A stretch of DNA of 64,000 bases from Megamerina dolium (Eukaryota; Arthropoda; Insecta; Diptera; Megamerinidae). The notes below the pieces were generated by a model. It did no database searches and was not told where the DNA came from. It saw nothing but the letters and a program-made list of their open reading frames with translations. Position 1 is the stretch's first letter; every line of letters starts with the position of its first letter. Positions 1 through 11,152 of the stretch are shown here, piece after piece. The translations under genes were made by a program, and so were the position numbers. The stretch is from assembly GCA_963854835.1 (NCBI GenBank), contig OY978525.1, forward strand, positions 48,673,929 to 48,737,928, written 5' to 3'.

Positions 1-375
1 TTCTATAGAAGAAGCTGGTCACCTTTGCAAGAAATGAACAAATAATATTATTGTTTTTCGCTGTTTATGTGGGAGAGTTAGAATGAGTACGAATATGTGA
101 GAGAGAAGTAAAGGTAATTCGTAGAATCACAAAGCACAAGTGTGAGAGAGAGAGGGTCGATAGAGCAAGTATTGTAGAATTTAGAGGCCAAATGTTAGTA
201 TTATTACGTTACAAATTGGCAATCGGGTTTTCCGTAAAAAATATAATATATGCGAGGCGATTCCAATGGTACGAGTACAATAGAATAATTGGTTTTGTTT
301 ACGCTCAAGAACCACCGAAAAAATAAGAAAATAATCGTTTTTTATGCTCCACTCACACGGTTTTGTTAATATGAC
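1..375. repeat. Left copy of inverted flanking block A
   Basis: This stretch is a near-identical reverse complement of 10790-11152, with only scattered substitutions and small indels. It has no convincing reading frame. The next 270 bases (376-649) have no counterpart in the other arm and contain no gene that I can recognise. The block is cut by the window edge, so its true outer limit is unknown. It forms the outer part of the inverted duplication described at 650-2735 and 8020-9957. Confidence 0.85.
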
Positions 376-780
376 AACATTAGTTATATTTAGGAAATGC
401 AACAACGATTTCTCTGAGAGAGGTAGTTTGATATATTTAAATTTACTGAGATATGTACATACAAGGGATTAATGATCAAAATCATCGTTTTTATAAAAAT
501 ATAGGGTGTTCTAAAAAGTTCGGTAAAAAATTGGCGGTAGATGGCTCTAAAATGTAACATATCCGGCAATATTAATTGCATCTGGCTATACCATAGCTTA
601 CTTGAAAGGTGACATTTTGTTAGAAGACTAACAAAATGGAGGAATGTTGTGAGATGAGAACGTTGCTTTTTATGCTGGATATGTTGATGGGTATGGGTCG
701 TGTTATAAATATATATATGTAGGGATCAGCCGAATCAGACTACTATTATCTGGGTCCCTTTTCGTCCCTCTAATCGTGTG

Positions 781-1923
781 TTATGTATTTGTTTGGTTGC
801 AAAATTCTTCTACTTCTATTTCAAGCATATCTTTGTGAGGTATGTTCCACATTTCGAGTTCGTCAATAATTTGTCGATCCAGTATGGACATCTTCCTGCT
901 TGCCAATGTAGGACACTGGTCCACTATGTGCGCCGCTTTCTCCGCCTTCCCTACAATAAGACCTCTTTTGCAGAGGTGACACCTGAAATTGTCATGCCCA
1001 GTTATTAATGCAGTCAACCAACTTAGGGTTAAACGTCCTAGACTGAGAACCCTCCCTGATTCACTGCCCATTGGTAGCCTCAACGAGGCCTTTGCCTATC
1101 TATAAGTGGACAAACTCTTCCATCTCGAGAGATAGAGTTTCCTTATCCAATCTTCAACCTTTGCCTTCACCGTGCCGTCACTAAGCGAAACTACTGGCTC
1201 CGGTCCATAAAATTCAGCTTTAAATCCTTGTCTAGTCAAGGCGTCTGCAGCTTCATTTGCTCTACACCAATGTGTCCCTTCACCCACATAAGAGTAATCG
1301 TATTACTACGAGCACATCCGTTAAGTTTCCAAGCATTTCTGCTTGACAAACCGATATGTATCTTCCCATATTCAGAGTGCATGCAAGTCCCAACTCCTTA
1401 GAAAAGATTCCAGCACACGACCTGCCATACATTAATGAACCATCAGTGAAAATATTGATGCCATTTTCCTCACATACATCATATGTGAGGCCGTCATCAA
1501 CACCAACTTAGAAAATACCATAGGTTATTGCAATCGCATAATCCCCGCCTGGTTATCGAATGCTAGCAAGATTTTCTTACCTTGCACCTTACCGTCCAGT
1601 AGATGGTCTAGTGCATCCATTAAACCAAGCATTTCTGCTTGACAAACCGATATGTATCTTCCCATATTCAGAGTGCATGCAAGTCCCAACTCCTTAGAAA
1701 AGATTCCAGCACACGACCTGCCATACATTAATGAACCATCAGTGAAAATATTGATGCCATTTTCCTCACATACATCATATGTGAGGCCGTCATCAATGGG
1801 TGTTCTATGTGATTTTCCGGTCATTTTTAGCCTACCCATTCCTTCTATTGGTTTTTGCCTCTCCTTCACACTGCTATGTACCAGTAAAAGGATGCTCCTA
1901 TGCCTATCTTTGTGCGAATCCAT
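781..1923 (-). pseudogene. LOA ORF2 RNase H and C-terminal region, broken
   Basis: The block 1923-1525 encodes an RNase H domain: FTDGSLMYGRSCAG with the first catalytic aspartate, CQAEMLGLMDAL with the glutamate, and AFDNQAG with the second aspartate. The next piece (1287-1096) has GEGTHWCRANEAADAL, the end of the RNase H fold. The piece 1083-781 has CHLCKRGL and a later H and C, the usual C-terminal zinc motif, and ends in CNQTNT before the stop. The RNase H part is split by a local duplication (1327-1795) that the other arm lacks. Confidence 0.75.
1327..1795. repeat. Direct duplication of about 170 bp inside RNase H
   Basis: The sequence from 1327 to 1501 recurs almost exactly at 1625-1795, at a distance of about 298 bases. 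The plus-strand arm (around 9000-9260) has only one copy, and at the matching point it carries a short unduplicated stretch. The duplication therefore arose in the minus-strand copy after the two arms separated. It adds an extra piece of RNase H and breaks the frame. Confidence 0.9.
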
Positions 1924-2390
1924 AGCAATTATTGGTTGTCTTCAGACATAATGCTGTTAATGTCATCAACTTCACAATATGCAAGTCCAATGGCAGCAGC
2001 CCCAGAAAGACTTCCAATACTTCTACCGGGGTAGTCTGGATAGCTCCAGTAATCCCAATACAAGCCGTTCTTTCTATCCTATCTAACTTGCTCTTTGCGA
2101 CTTTCAGGAGACCTTAGGCCACCAGACCACAGCAGCATACGCTATTACGGGCCTTACCATCGTTGTGTAGATCCAGTGCATTGATCTGGAGGTAATTCCC
2201 CACTTGAGACGGCACACTCTCATACACTGATGCAATACCCTCTTGCTTTTCTAGATCTTATCATCAACGTTATCCAGGATAACGCCTAGATATTTTACTT
2301 CTTTGGAGCCGTTGACGTTCGATCCAAAGAGCCTAAGGGGGTCCATTCCTATTCCTGTCAATCTTCAAGTACAGAGTACTGTCCCATTTA

Positions 2391-4215
2391 CTATCGTTTA
2401 CGGAGAGCCCCTGTTCTGTGCATGGTATCGTAAATAGTGTCCAAGAACTTACCACCCACCATTACCGATATTTCATCTGCACACCCGACGGTGTGTATGC
2501 TTTTGCGTCCAAAAGCTGGAGTAGGGAATTGACCGTGATGTTCCAAAGAATGGGCGCGAGTACGCCCTCCTGTGGACATTCTTTGACTATCCTACTTCTG
2601 AGTCTGTATTTTGAAAGTTTATAGCCCTCAGCACGCTGTCCGTCCACTTTATAATGGTTGGGCTGACTTCACGAATAGCAAGGGCCATCCTTAGTTTATC
2701 CTGATAATGGTACAATAGTTCGGAACGGACGCAGTGCCATAAGCTGCAAGTGCCTAGCCCTCACCAATCTAGTTTATCGAAAACAATCGTATTGAAGGCA
2801 CCCTCTACATCCATGAAAGTAGGCATACCTATCCACCACAATACAGTAGTCTCTCTGCTACTCGAACGAGTACGTGAAAGGCCGTTTCAGCTGGTCGTTT
2901 GCCAGCTCTATATGAATGCTGGCACCTGCTTAGTAGCTTAGTCACAAGCGTTGTCCTTTCCATATAGTCCGCCAGTACTCCCTCCATGCATTTAGGCAGA
3001 AAAGAGGTCGAGTTAACTGGCCAGAAAGTTTTCGCCTCCGAGTAGTCCCTTTTTCCTGGCTTTGTAGGAAAGACAACCTCAGTCTCTCTCCGTTGAGATG
3101 GTACATATCCTGTAGCCAGGCAAGTAGTGAATATTCCCTGGAAATACACCTCCATCAGGTATTTCAGCGAATCCCCGATTGTCTCTGTAAAGGAAACAAT
3201 CGTTTTATGAATTCATCCCATTGAAACCGGGTCCTTTGACATAATCCCCTGTAATCTACATACATCCGACATAGCTTGCATATATGGCAGAATTCCTTCC
3301 ACGTTTGCCTTTTACGGTTGCGCAGAGTCTTCTTCAGTTCCTTTTTTTGAGACCTATAGTCATCCCATGCATTGGCGTCCCCTCTAATATGACGATTAAA
3401 AACTTTCCTGGTCTGTCTTTTCATTGACTCCGATTCCCCATTCCACCATGGAGTGGGGTCTCCTTCGTGCACTATCGTTGGGGGACAAGCAGATTTAAAT
3501 GTTTTGATCATGGCTGAGCTGATAGCACTCACCTGATACTCACCAGCTGCGGTTGTTCTAGTTTTCTTAAACCTTTCTGGCAATAATTCCTTAAAAAACT
3601 TCACAGTATCCTATGTATTTCCTATGTATTTTATCATACAGAGCCCCAAACTGAATGGTGCTGTGGCCTGCCATTATTAGTCTATCCACAACCCTCCAAT
3701 CAAAAACCATGTCTAACATTTTGACATTCGCCAGGTTGATGCACCTCGCAACGACGTGCATCAACAAAGGATGGTTCAGTTTCCCTATTGGTAACTTGTA
3801 GACCAAATCTTTCATTGGTGCTGCCTCACGCAGAACTGTGCGCATTGACATCGTAGCCTAAGATCACATCAACACCATTATCATCACAGAATGTCACTAG
3901 AACTTCCACTTCTCTTGGAGGTGGCTCCTCTGGCGGATATATAGAAGATATGATCATAAATGAACTGGCACCGTCGCCTATTCTTACTATTGTGAGATCC
4001 GGTGAGCACAAGTTAGATATTAGAATCTCAAGTATCCTCTGTTTAAAAGTATCCTCCACTAAAATGCAAGTCCTTAACCTTCCCCCTGTTTGTGGATAGA
4101 ACAAGGTGGTCTTTTGTACAGATAGACTTTCGATCTTTCCACGAAGCATCCAGGGTTATTGGACTAGGGCAATGTCAAGCTCATCATCATCAAAGCTCCG
4201 CACCATCATTGCTGA
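2391..4215 (-). pseudogene. LOA ORF2 endonuclease and reverse transcriptase, broken
   Basis: The endonuclease starts near 4215 with FDDDELDIALVQ, followed at once by a stop where the family has an E of the QEPW motif, and shows the GYDVNAH core near 3845. Reverse transcriptase blocks follow in several frames: FWPVNSTSFLPK, then CPQEGVLAPILWN at about 2600. The catalytic YADD box reads CADE, so both its tyrosine and second aspartate are altered and polymerase activity is not expected. The same CADE occurs in the plus-strand copy at about 8275, so the mutation is older than the split of the two copies. Confidence 0.75.
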
Positions 4216-4253
4216 TGCCGCTATGCTGTGGTGAATATTGAGTTAACAGATAT

Positions 4254-4825
4254 TTAAGTATTCCTGGCTCGGCCATAATGTTTTGTATTTGCGGAATTTG
4301 CCATTAGCCCCACGCCAAGAGCAGCCATATACTCTTCATACTGCATTCTTTTGGAATTTGACGGATGCCTGTTCGAGACTGCAGTTGAGTCTGTGCAAAT
4401 AGCACTCCATTTATAAGTATCCTTCACACAGCCGTTTAGCCGCTGCAGTCTTCTCAAAATGATGTCGCTGTCCACAGTATTGCCATGAGCCACAATCACC
4501 ATCTTCCTCTTTGCTAAAATGTTAGTTAGTTTGACACATTTCAGCTTTGCACCCTCCCACAAACCGGTTAGATGCTCCTCCGTCTTGCACAGCAATTTTT
4601 TGGAGTGCTGATTTTTGCACCTTAATACAAACAATTCGCTCTCCGGATCACCATAACGAGGTCGGCTTCCGCTATCTGAGCGTAGCTTTTCCTCACCCTG
4701 GTGGGTTCGTTAACATCGCCCTTTGCTTGCACTCTGTCAAGACAGCTTGGCCCAGGAACTGCATGCGAGTCTTGTGGGTTCGCCGGGTTAACAGTCCTAT
4801 CAGATTCTCAGAAAATAATTTATTT
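4254..4825 (-). pseudogene. LOA ORF1 C-terminal fragment (DUF4780-like)
   Basis: One frame gives the stretch SYAQIAEADLVMVIRR and a neighbouring frame continues with LFVLRCKNQHSKKLL and GLWEGAKLKCVKLT. This is typical of the single-stranded nucleic-acid binding ORF1 proteins of dipteran LOA elements (family knowledge). The frame change near 4640 breaks it. Only the C-terminal half is present. ORF1 normally coats the element RNA. Assignment to the same element as the downstream ORF2 rests on adjacency and shared strand. Confidence 0.65.
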
Positions 4826-4917
4826 TGACATTTCGTTTCAAATTATCTGATGTATTTTCTTATGAGAGCGGAATTTATTATCCACAGCATATTGAGCTTA
4901 AATAAAAAACAGTAGCA

Positions 4918-5190
4918 GTAGTAAATGTAGCGTTGTCAAGCACAAAAGCAGAATATATGAATATTTCTGAAGCGTCAAAGGAAGCAATTCATCTTCGTCG
5001 TTTTTTGTCTGAAATAGTGGGTCCACAAGACACAACGATACTTTTCAACGACAACCAAAGTGCTGGTCGTTTATGTAAAAATCTAGTGTTTCGTAATAGA
5101 ACAAAACATGTACACATCCATCCGTCGATTGAAAAATACGATATCCGCATGGAATATTTGGAAACTAACAAGATGTATCAATTTTATTAG
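4918..5190 (+). pseudogene. Copia (Ty1) RNase H fragment
   Basis: The frame gives VNVALSSTKAEYMNISEASK and then FNDNQSAGRLCKN and RTKHVHIHPSIEKYDIR, ending at a stop at 5190. This is the RNase H end of Copia-type pol, with the SSTEAEY, DNQ and RTKHI motifs of the family. Everything upstream (integrase, RT) is missing. A possible LTR follows at once, so this is a 5'-truncated remnant of a Copia element inserted between the two LOA copies. Confidence 0.85.
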
Positions 5191-5265
5191 TTTAAAAGAA
5201 GTTTAATTCTTGTTATTTTGTATATAATGGTTATTTAAATATATACATTGTATTTTGAGGCGAGG

Positions 5266-5590
5266 TGTTGAAACTTAATTATACTTAACTTATATACAAT
5301 AAGTACATATACACTTTCGACCAATGGACCGAAAAGCCCAAAAAGAACCCAATAAACATGTGTAAGTAAAGAGTATATAGAAATAGTATTCAGACATAGT
5401 ATTCATATGAATTTCAAACAAAATCATCATCCATTATTTGAAAATTAACTTACAAAAATATAAAATATTTTTAAGATGTTTGATGTTTGCTAAATGTTCA
5501 TGAAAAGAAAAAACAATTAATTAATAAATTAATTAATAAACAATCAATTAACATAAAAAAAGAGAAAGCTGAAGGTAAGTACAAAATAAA
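5266..5590 (+). repeat. Possible Copia 3' LTR
   Basis: A purine tract (TTGAGGCGAGG, 5255-5265) is followed directly by TGTTGAAAC. That is the arrangement of a polypurine tract and the TG start of a Copia 3' LTR, 75 bases after the pol stop. The right end is not marked by a clear CA and no second LTR is in the window, so the end position is only an estimate. The AT-rich rest of the stretch has no coding content. Confidence 0.35.
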
Positions 5591-5639
5591 GTCCAACAAT
5601 TTTAGTCACTTTTAATATATATGAATCCTATAGTTCCAG

Positions 5640-7660
5640 GGAGGAACAAAGGGCCACAACAAATTTTTGCCACGAAGTGCGACTAAGAGCCTTTTGTTTA
5701 TGATCTGCGCAATTACCTAGTTGATCATACACTATAGTATGATGCCTCTCCAATTCTTACAATTCTGAGAGTATTCCCTTCTTTGGTATTTTTATGATTA
5801 CGCCTTCTTTCAGTTCATCAGGAAGGTTACCAGTGTCCCAGAACTCCTTTATTACGGGGTAATTTAGGGGTGCACTGGTCTCGGGATCGGCTTTTAATAA
5901 TTCCGGTGAGATTTTATCTTGTCCTGGCGATCTCCGATATATTTGGGCATTCTAGTGGAATATCGTCTCGTTCTTCATGAGCTGTGCATGTGTAGATTTT
6001 TTCGACAGAGCCCGCAGTCTTAGAGAGCATATCGGTATAGTACTGTGTCCAAATGGACAGTTGCCGCTCTGTTGGTGTCACGAGTATGCCGGATGTGTCT
6101 CTTATTGGTAGCGATGTAGTGTTTTTGTCTTGCGTCAGCCTTCTTGTTGTTCTATATAGGTCTCGGCTGCGGTTTGTTGAAGCAGCTGCTTCAGTTTCCA
6201 GATCAAGATTCTCTGTACATTTGCGCTTATCATTTTGAGCGCTGCGTTTCACTTTTCGATCAATTTGACTCTATGACTTTTGTTGTTCCGCCTTAGCGTT
6301 CCGTGTCTTAGCTGCGTTCAAGTGATGTTTTTCACTTTTTCGTAACTGAACCATTCTGTGGATTAGGATCGGGTAACATCTCCCGTATCATCTGGGAAGA
6401 AGAGAATAGACAAAGAAGCTTATACTGGGAAAACTTACCGGGGCTAACACACTCCAAACTAGCGCTAGGGACATACAACCTGAAACGCTACGAGGAATGT
6501 ATGAGTCTAACGAAGAACAACAGGCGAATCATTACGGGATTATTAACAGGGCACAGTAAGCTGAATTATCACCTAACAAAACTGGGAATTTTCTCTGATG
6601 CTCTCTGTAGGTTCTGCAGGGAAGAGGACGAGACCGCACAACACGTGATAGGAACTTGTCCTGCACTGATGCACAAGAGAAGGAAATACCTGGGAGATTT
6701 CATCATACCCGAGGATGAAATTAGACTCTGTGAATTGGGACCAATACTAAAATTCATCGAGGGAACTAGGCTGAGAGACACACTCTAGCTCTGCGAAGGG
6801 GGCACAATAGATCTTATAGGTCGCGGTGCAACATCGCCGGGGCACAATAGATCTTATAGGTCGCGGTGCAACATCCCCACAACGATAATAATAATCTTGC
6901 GTATGTTGAATTTTCTTTGCTTTTGCTGTTTTTGGTTTTTAGCCACAGCTACTATCTTGAGCCGCACTTCACCAAGAATATTTTAGTGGTTGCTGGCACC
7001 TTCAGCTCTTCTTTTGTTGCGAGTATCAAGAAAGGATCTGCACCTTTTTATGCTGATGGCGATGTGGTCGATTTGATTTTCTGTAATGTGGTCTGGTTAT
7101 TACTCGAGCATAATTCCGTGAACAGCTCACCATTCTCAGTCATTCCTCCAACTCCATGACATCCCATCATATGTTCGAAATTAGTGTTATTAGGACCAAC
7201 CTGAGCATTAAAATCGCCAGTCAGCAACATGATGTCGCCATTGTTGACTTTCGAACTTACTCTAGTCAGGAGGCTGTAGAAAGCCTCCTTGTCCGTGCAA
7301 TCTGATGTTTCCGTTGGTGCATAACACTCCACACACGTGATATTTCTGACGCGGGTGCGGAACCTTGCTGTAATAATCCGTTCAGAAATCGACTTCCAAT
7401 CCATTAGCGCTTTACGTGCTTGTTTTGAGAATAAGAAACCAACTTAACTCGCCCTGGGCTGGTCGTTAGGTTACCGGAGTACATAAAAGAGTGTGGTGGT
7501 TCGCTGGAGTCAGGTCATCTGGTTTCACAAAGTCTTAGAAAGCAGAGCTTGTAATGTAAAAATTCTTTGCATATTTGCCCCAAGCGTGATGGTTCCAAAA
7601 GTGTTCTGATATTCCAAGTTCCAAAACGAGTGCTAGATTTCATGACAAAAGTCGATACCG
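5640..7660 (-). mobile_element. RTE-clade non-LTR retrotransposon fragment, interrupted
   Basis: On the minus strand, 7650-6900 gives an RTE endonuclease: GTWNIRTLLEPSRLGQ, then ITARFRTRVRNITCVECYAPTE, then LLTGDFNAQVG and later NQIDHIAIS. The part at 6260-5640 gives the linker and start of the RT: LPIRDTSGILVTPTERQ, SPGQDKISPELLKADPE and DELKEGVIIKIPKKG. The rest of the RT is absent. A plus-strand LOA-type fragment (about 6390-6898) separates the two halves, as expected for a later insertion. Frameshifts near 7450 and 7050 show decay. Confidence 0.75.
6390..6898 (+). mobile_element. 3' end of a second LOA/I-type element nested in RTE
   Basis: The frame 6501-6788 gives LTKNNRRIITGLLTGHSKLN, then LCRFCREEDETAQHVIGTCP, which has the C-x2-C, H and C zinc motif of ORF2 C-termini in LOA/I-type elements. 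Upstream bases to about 6390 carry more of the same region in other frames. After the stop, a 40-base unit containing GGCACAATAGATC occurs twice (6799-6838 and 6839-6878), followed by an AATAAT run, a typical 3' tail. It is severely 5' truncated. Confidence 0.7.
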
Positions 7661-7777
7661 TTTGATCCATTTAATATTTTCTTTTGTTATGGTTTCAGTA
7701 ATCAAGAGAGTTTAAGATGGATAGGAGATTGGGCTGCCGCATCCGACTCTGGTGCTGGGACTACCAGCTGATCCTCC

Positions 7778-7809
7778 AGACAGGAACCCAGTTGACTGGG
7801 TTCCTGTCT
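7778..7809. repeat. Perfect 14-bp hairpin
   Basis: AGACAGGAACCCAG at 7778-7791 pairs perfectly with CTGGGTTCCTGTCT at 7796-7809 around a TTGA loop. It lies just upstream of the plus-strand LOA copy and just past the RTE 5' end. It may belong to the LOA 5' region or may be a remnant of a palindromic insertion; the sequence does not decide. Confidence 0.8.
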
Positions 7810-9957
7810 TGCAGAAAAATAAAATAAAAAAAAAATTCATGAGAAAAAGAGAAATAGCGAGGTCAAAACAAAAACAGAAAACTCACAACAGAATGTGAAT
7901 CGACAACTTTCTCCTAAGGAGGTTGATAATACTTCCAGGCAAACACCGAAAAGTGCAGGTGCTCGAGGAGATGGACGCCCTATTATAAAGGCTGTCAGTC
8001 GCTCCAAACGAGGCTCCAAACTGCGTCCGCTCAGAACTATTGTGCCATTATCAGGATAAATGAAGGATGGCCCTTGCTACTCGTGAGGTCAACCCCACCA
8101 TTATAAAATGGGCGGACAGCGTTCTGATAGCTATAAACTTTCAAAATACAGACTCAGAAGTAGGATAGTCAAAGAATGTCCACAGGAGGGCGTACTCGCG
8201 CCCATTCTTTGGAACATCACGGTCAATTCCCTACTCCAGCTTTTGGACGCAAAAGGCATACACACCGTCGGGTGTGCAGATGAAATATCGGTAATGGTGG
8301 GTGGTAAGTTCTTGGACACTATTTACGATACCATGCACAGAACAGGGGCTCTCCGTAAACGATAGTAAATGGGACAGTACTCTGTACTTGAAGATTGACA
8401 GGAATAGGAATGGACCCCCTTAGGCTCTTTGGATCGAACGTCAACGGCTCCAAAGAAGTAAAATATCTAGGCGTTATCCTGGATAACGTTGATGATAAGA
8501 TCTAGAAAAGCAAGAGGGTATTGCATCAGTGTATGAGAGTGTGCCGTCTCAAGTGGGGAATTACCTCCAGATCAATGCACTGGATCTACACAACGATGGT
8601 AAGGCCCGTAATAGCGTATGCTGCTGTGGTCTGGTGGCCTAAGGTCTCCTGAAAGTCGCAAAGAGCAAGTTAGATAGGATAGAAAGAACGGCTTGTATTG
8701 GGATTACTGGAGCTATCCAGACGACCCCGGTAGAAGTATTGGAAGTCTTTCTGGGGCTGCTGCCATTGGACTTGCATATTGTGAAGTTGATGACATTAAC
8801 AGCATTATGTCTGAAGACAACCAATAATTGCTATGGATTCGCACGAAGATAGGCATAGGAGCATCCTTTTACTGGTACATAGCAGTGTGAAGGAGAGGCA
8901 AAAACCAATAGAAGGAATGGGTAGGCTAAAAATGACCGGAAAATCACATAGAACACCCATTGATGACGGCCTCACATATGATGTATGTGAGGAAAATGGC
9001 ATCAATATTTTCACTGATGGTTCATTAATGTATGGCAGGTCGTGTGCTGGAATCTTTTCTAAGGGGTTGGGACTTGCATGCACTCTGAATATGGGAAGAT
9101 ACATATCGGTTTGTCAAGCAGAAATGCTTGGTTTAATGGATGCACTAGACCATCTACTGGACGGTAAGGTGCAAGGTAAGAAAATCTTGCTAGCATTCGA
9201 TAACCAGGCGGGGATTATGCGATTGCAATAACCTATGGTATTTTCTAAGTTGGTGTTCGAATGTGTTCAGAAACTTAACGGATGTGCTCGTAGTAATACG
9301 ATTACTCTTATGTGGGTGAAGGGACACATTGGTGTAGAGCAAATGAAGCTGCAGACGCCTTGACTAGACAAGGATTTAAAGCTGAATTTTATGGACCGGA
9401 GCCAGTAGTTTCGCTTAGTGACGGCACGGTGAAGGCAAAGGTTGAAGATTGGATAAGGAAACTCTATCTCTCGAGATGGAAGAGTTTGTCCACTTATAGA
9501 TAGGCAAAGGCCTCGTTGAGGCTACCAATGGGCAGTGAATCAGGGAGGGTTCTCAGTCTAGGACGTTTAACCCTAAGTTGGTTGACTGCATTAATAACTG
9601 GGCATGACAATTTCAGGTGTCACCTCTGCAAAAGAGGTCTTATTGTAGGGAAGGCGGAGAAAGCGGCGCACATAGAGGACCAGTGTCCTACATTGGCAAG
9701 CAGGAAGATGTCCATACTGGATCGACAAATTATTGACGAACTCGAAATGTGGAACATACCTCACAAAGATATGCTTGAAATAGAAGTAGAAGAATTTTGC
9801 AACCAAACAAATACATAACACACGATTAGAGGGACGAAAAGGGACCCAGATAATAGTAGTCTGATTCGGCTGATCCCTACATATACATGTATAACACGAC
9901 CCATACCCATCATCATATCCAGCATAAAAAACAACGTTCTCACCTCCATTACACTAA
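7810..9957 (+). mobile_element. LOA-clade retrotransposon, plus copy with internal deletion
   Basis: The order is an ORF1 fragment (about 7830-8020, similar to the minus-strand ORF1 at 57000-57500), then a jump straight into the RT at about 8030. The RT has CPQEGVLAPILWN and CADE and runs to 8365. RNase H follows (8833-9231, FTDGSLMYGRSCAG and AFDNQAG), then the RNase H end (9312-9503) and the C-terminal zinc region (9516-9818). The endonuclease and the first part of the RT are missing, a deletion of more than 2 kb relative to the family. It is not functional. Confidence 0.8.
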
Positions 9958-10100
9958 ATCAGCAAGAGGTATCTTAGCCGACGACAGGGCTCACCAGCAA
10001 CCCCTCCAAAAAAAAAAAAAAAAACTCATTCATTTTTTGTCCTTCGAACCGGATTGGCTCACAACAATCGGGAAAAGTAAATCTTGCCTCTAGGTACGTG
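9958..10100 (+). mobile_element. Possible BEL/Pao leader fragment
   Basis: The bases around 10026-10075 (CATTCATTTTTTGTCCTTCG and following) recur with changes at 31785-31835. The translated form, roughly LVLEPELLASTGK, is one I associate with the leader region of BEL/Pao elements. An A-run of 18 bases (10006-10023) lies just before. Without LTRs the family call is weak; the similarity to the second site is seen directly. Confidence 0.35.
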
Positions 10101-10239
10101 GAAATATTTGTCTACGTAAATGTATTTAGGCATTTTTTTGTTGTTGTTATACTACATACGTACATATGAGTTGTGCTTTCTTAATTGCATAGAAAAGTTC
10201 TGTTACAAATTTTAACAAAAATGAAAACCCTTTTTTCTT

Positions 10240-10770
10240 ATATTTGAAATGAGTTTTATTGAACCAGATATGTGCCTTTTTGATAACGTATGCCATTTTC
10301 TGAGAGAAAAACTGATTCAAGTGCACTTTGTAGGCCTCTGTGCAATTAAAGTTTACATCATTAAGAGAGTCCTGCAGAGATCGAAACTAATGATAATGTG
10401 AAAGTGCAAGGACCGGGCTATATTTTGGATGCATCAAAACTTCCCAGCCCAGCTCTCTCAGTTTTTGCCGGGTTATCAAAGATGTGTGTGATATGGCGTT
10501 GTCATAGTGGAACACAACATCTTTTCTGTTGATAAATTCTGGTCGTTTCTCTGTGTGTCCACCTATCTTTAAATGGTTGATAACTGTTTGGTGATGAATG
10601 CCGGTCTTGCTCAATTTTTTCCATGATTATGAAATCTCTGACTTTTCTGTGATTGGTCGACCAGAGAGAGGTGCATCTTTAACATCAAAATAATCAGATA
10701 GAAAAGGAGCATACCACTTTGCTGCTGCTTTTCTAGTTACAGCATTATCTCCGTAAACTTCACAACTTTA
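10240..10770 (-). pseudogene. Mariner transposase fragment
   Basis: On the minus strand the frame gives VTRKAAAKWYAPFLSDYFDV and DAPLSGRPITEKSEI, then HHQTVINHLK, RPEFINRKDVVFHYDNAI and RQKLRELGWEVLMHPKYSP. This is the order of mariner DD34D transposases. The middle of the protein, including the first catalytic aspartate, is deleted. The third catalytic residue in YSPVLALSHYH is valine instead of aspartate. A second relic of the same family lies at 56083-56940. Confidence 0.85.
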
Positions 10771-11152
10771 ACAAAACTTAACACAACTTTTAACAACACC
10801 GTGTGAGTGGAGCATAAAAAACGTTTATTTTCTGATTTTTTCGGTGGTTCTTGAGCGTAAACAAAACCAATTATTCTATTGTACTCGTACCATTGGAATC
10901 GCCTCACATATATTATATTTTTTACGGAAAACCCGATTGCCAATTTGTAACGTAATAATACTAACATTTGGCCTCTAAATTCTACAATACTTGCTCTATC
11001 GACCCTCTCTCTCACACTTGTGCTTTGTGATTCTACGAATTACCTTTACTTCTCTTTCACATATTCGTACTCATTCTAACTCTCCCGCATAAACAGCGAA
11101 AAACAATAATATTATTTGTTCATTTCTTGCAAAGGTGACCAGCTTCTTCTAT

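Larger units (their letters stand above)
650..2735. repeat. Left arm of inverted repeat, block B
   Basis: Bases 650-2735 match the reverse complement of 8020-9957 along the RT end, RNase H and 3' region of the LOA element. Both arms share the same frame breaks and the same CADE substitution. Apart from the 1327-1795 duplication, differences are single bases or small indels. With block A outside it, this makes a broken inverted repeat with arms of roughly 2.5-3 kb and a spacer of about 5.3 kb. Confidence 0.85.
650..4830 (-). mobile_element. LOA-clade non-LTR retrotransposon, decayed, long copy
   Basis: Read on the minus strand the order is ORF1 tail (about 4825-4254), apurinic-type endonuclease (about 4215-3600), reverse transcriptase (about 3600-2391), RNase H (1923-1525) and a C-terminal zinc-knuckle-like region (1083-781). 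An endonuclease plus RT plus RNase H in one ORF2, behind an ORF1 of the DUF4780 type, is the known layout of LOA-clade elements. The coding region is broken by several stops and frameshifts, so this is a fossil. The 3' end lies near 650, where similarity to the plus-strand copy stops. The 5' end lies near 4830, just before a Copia fragment. Confidence 0.8.
8020..11152. repeat. Right arm of inverted repeat (blocks B and A)
   Basis: Bases 8020-9957 are the reverse complement of 650-2735, and 10790-11152 of 1-375. Between the two matching blocks this arm has 833 unmatched bases (BEL-like and mariner pieces), while the left arm has 273 unmatched bases. So the arms were altered after, or during, the duplication. 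Confidence 0.85.
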
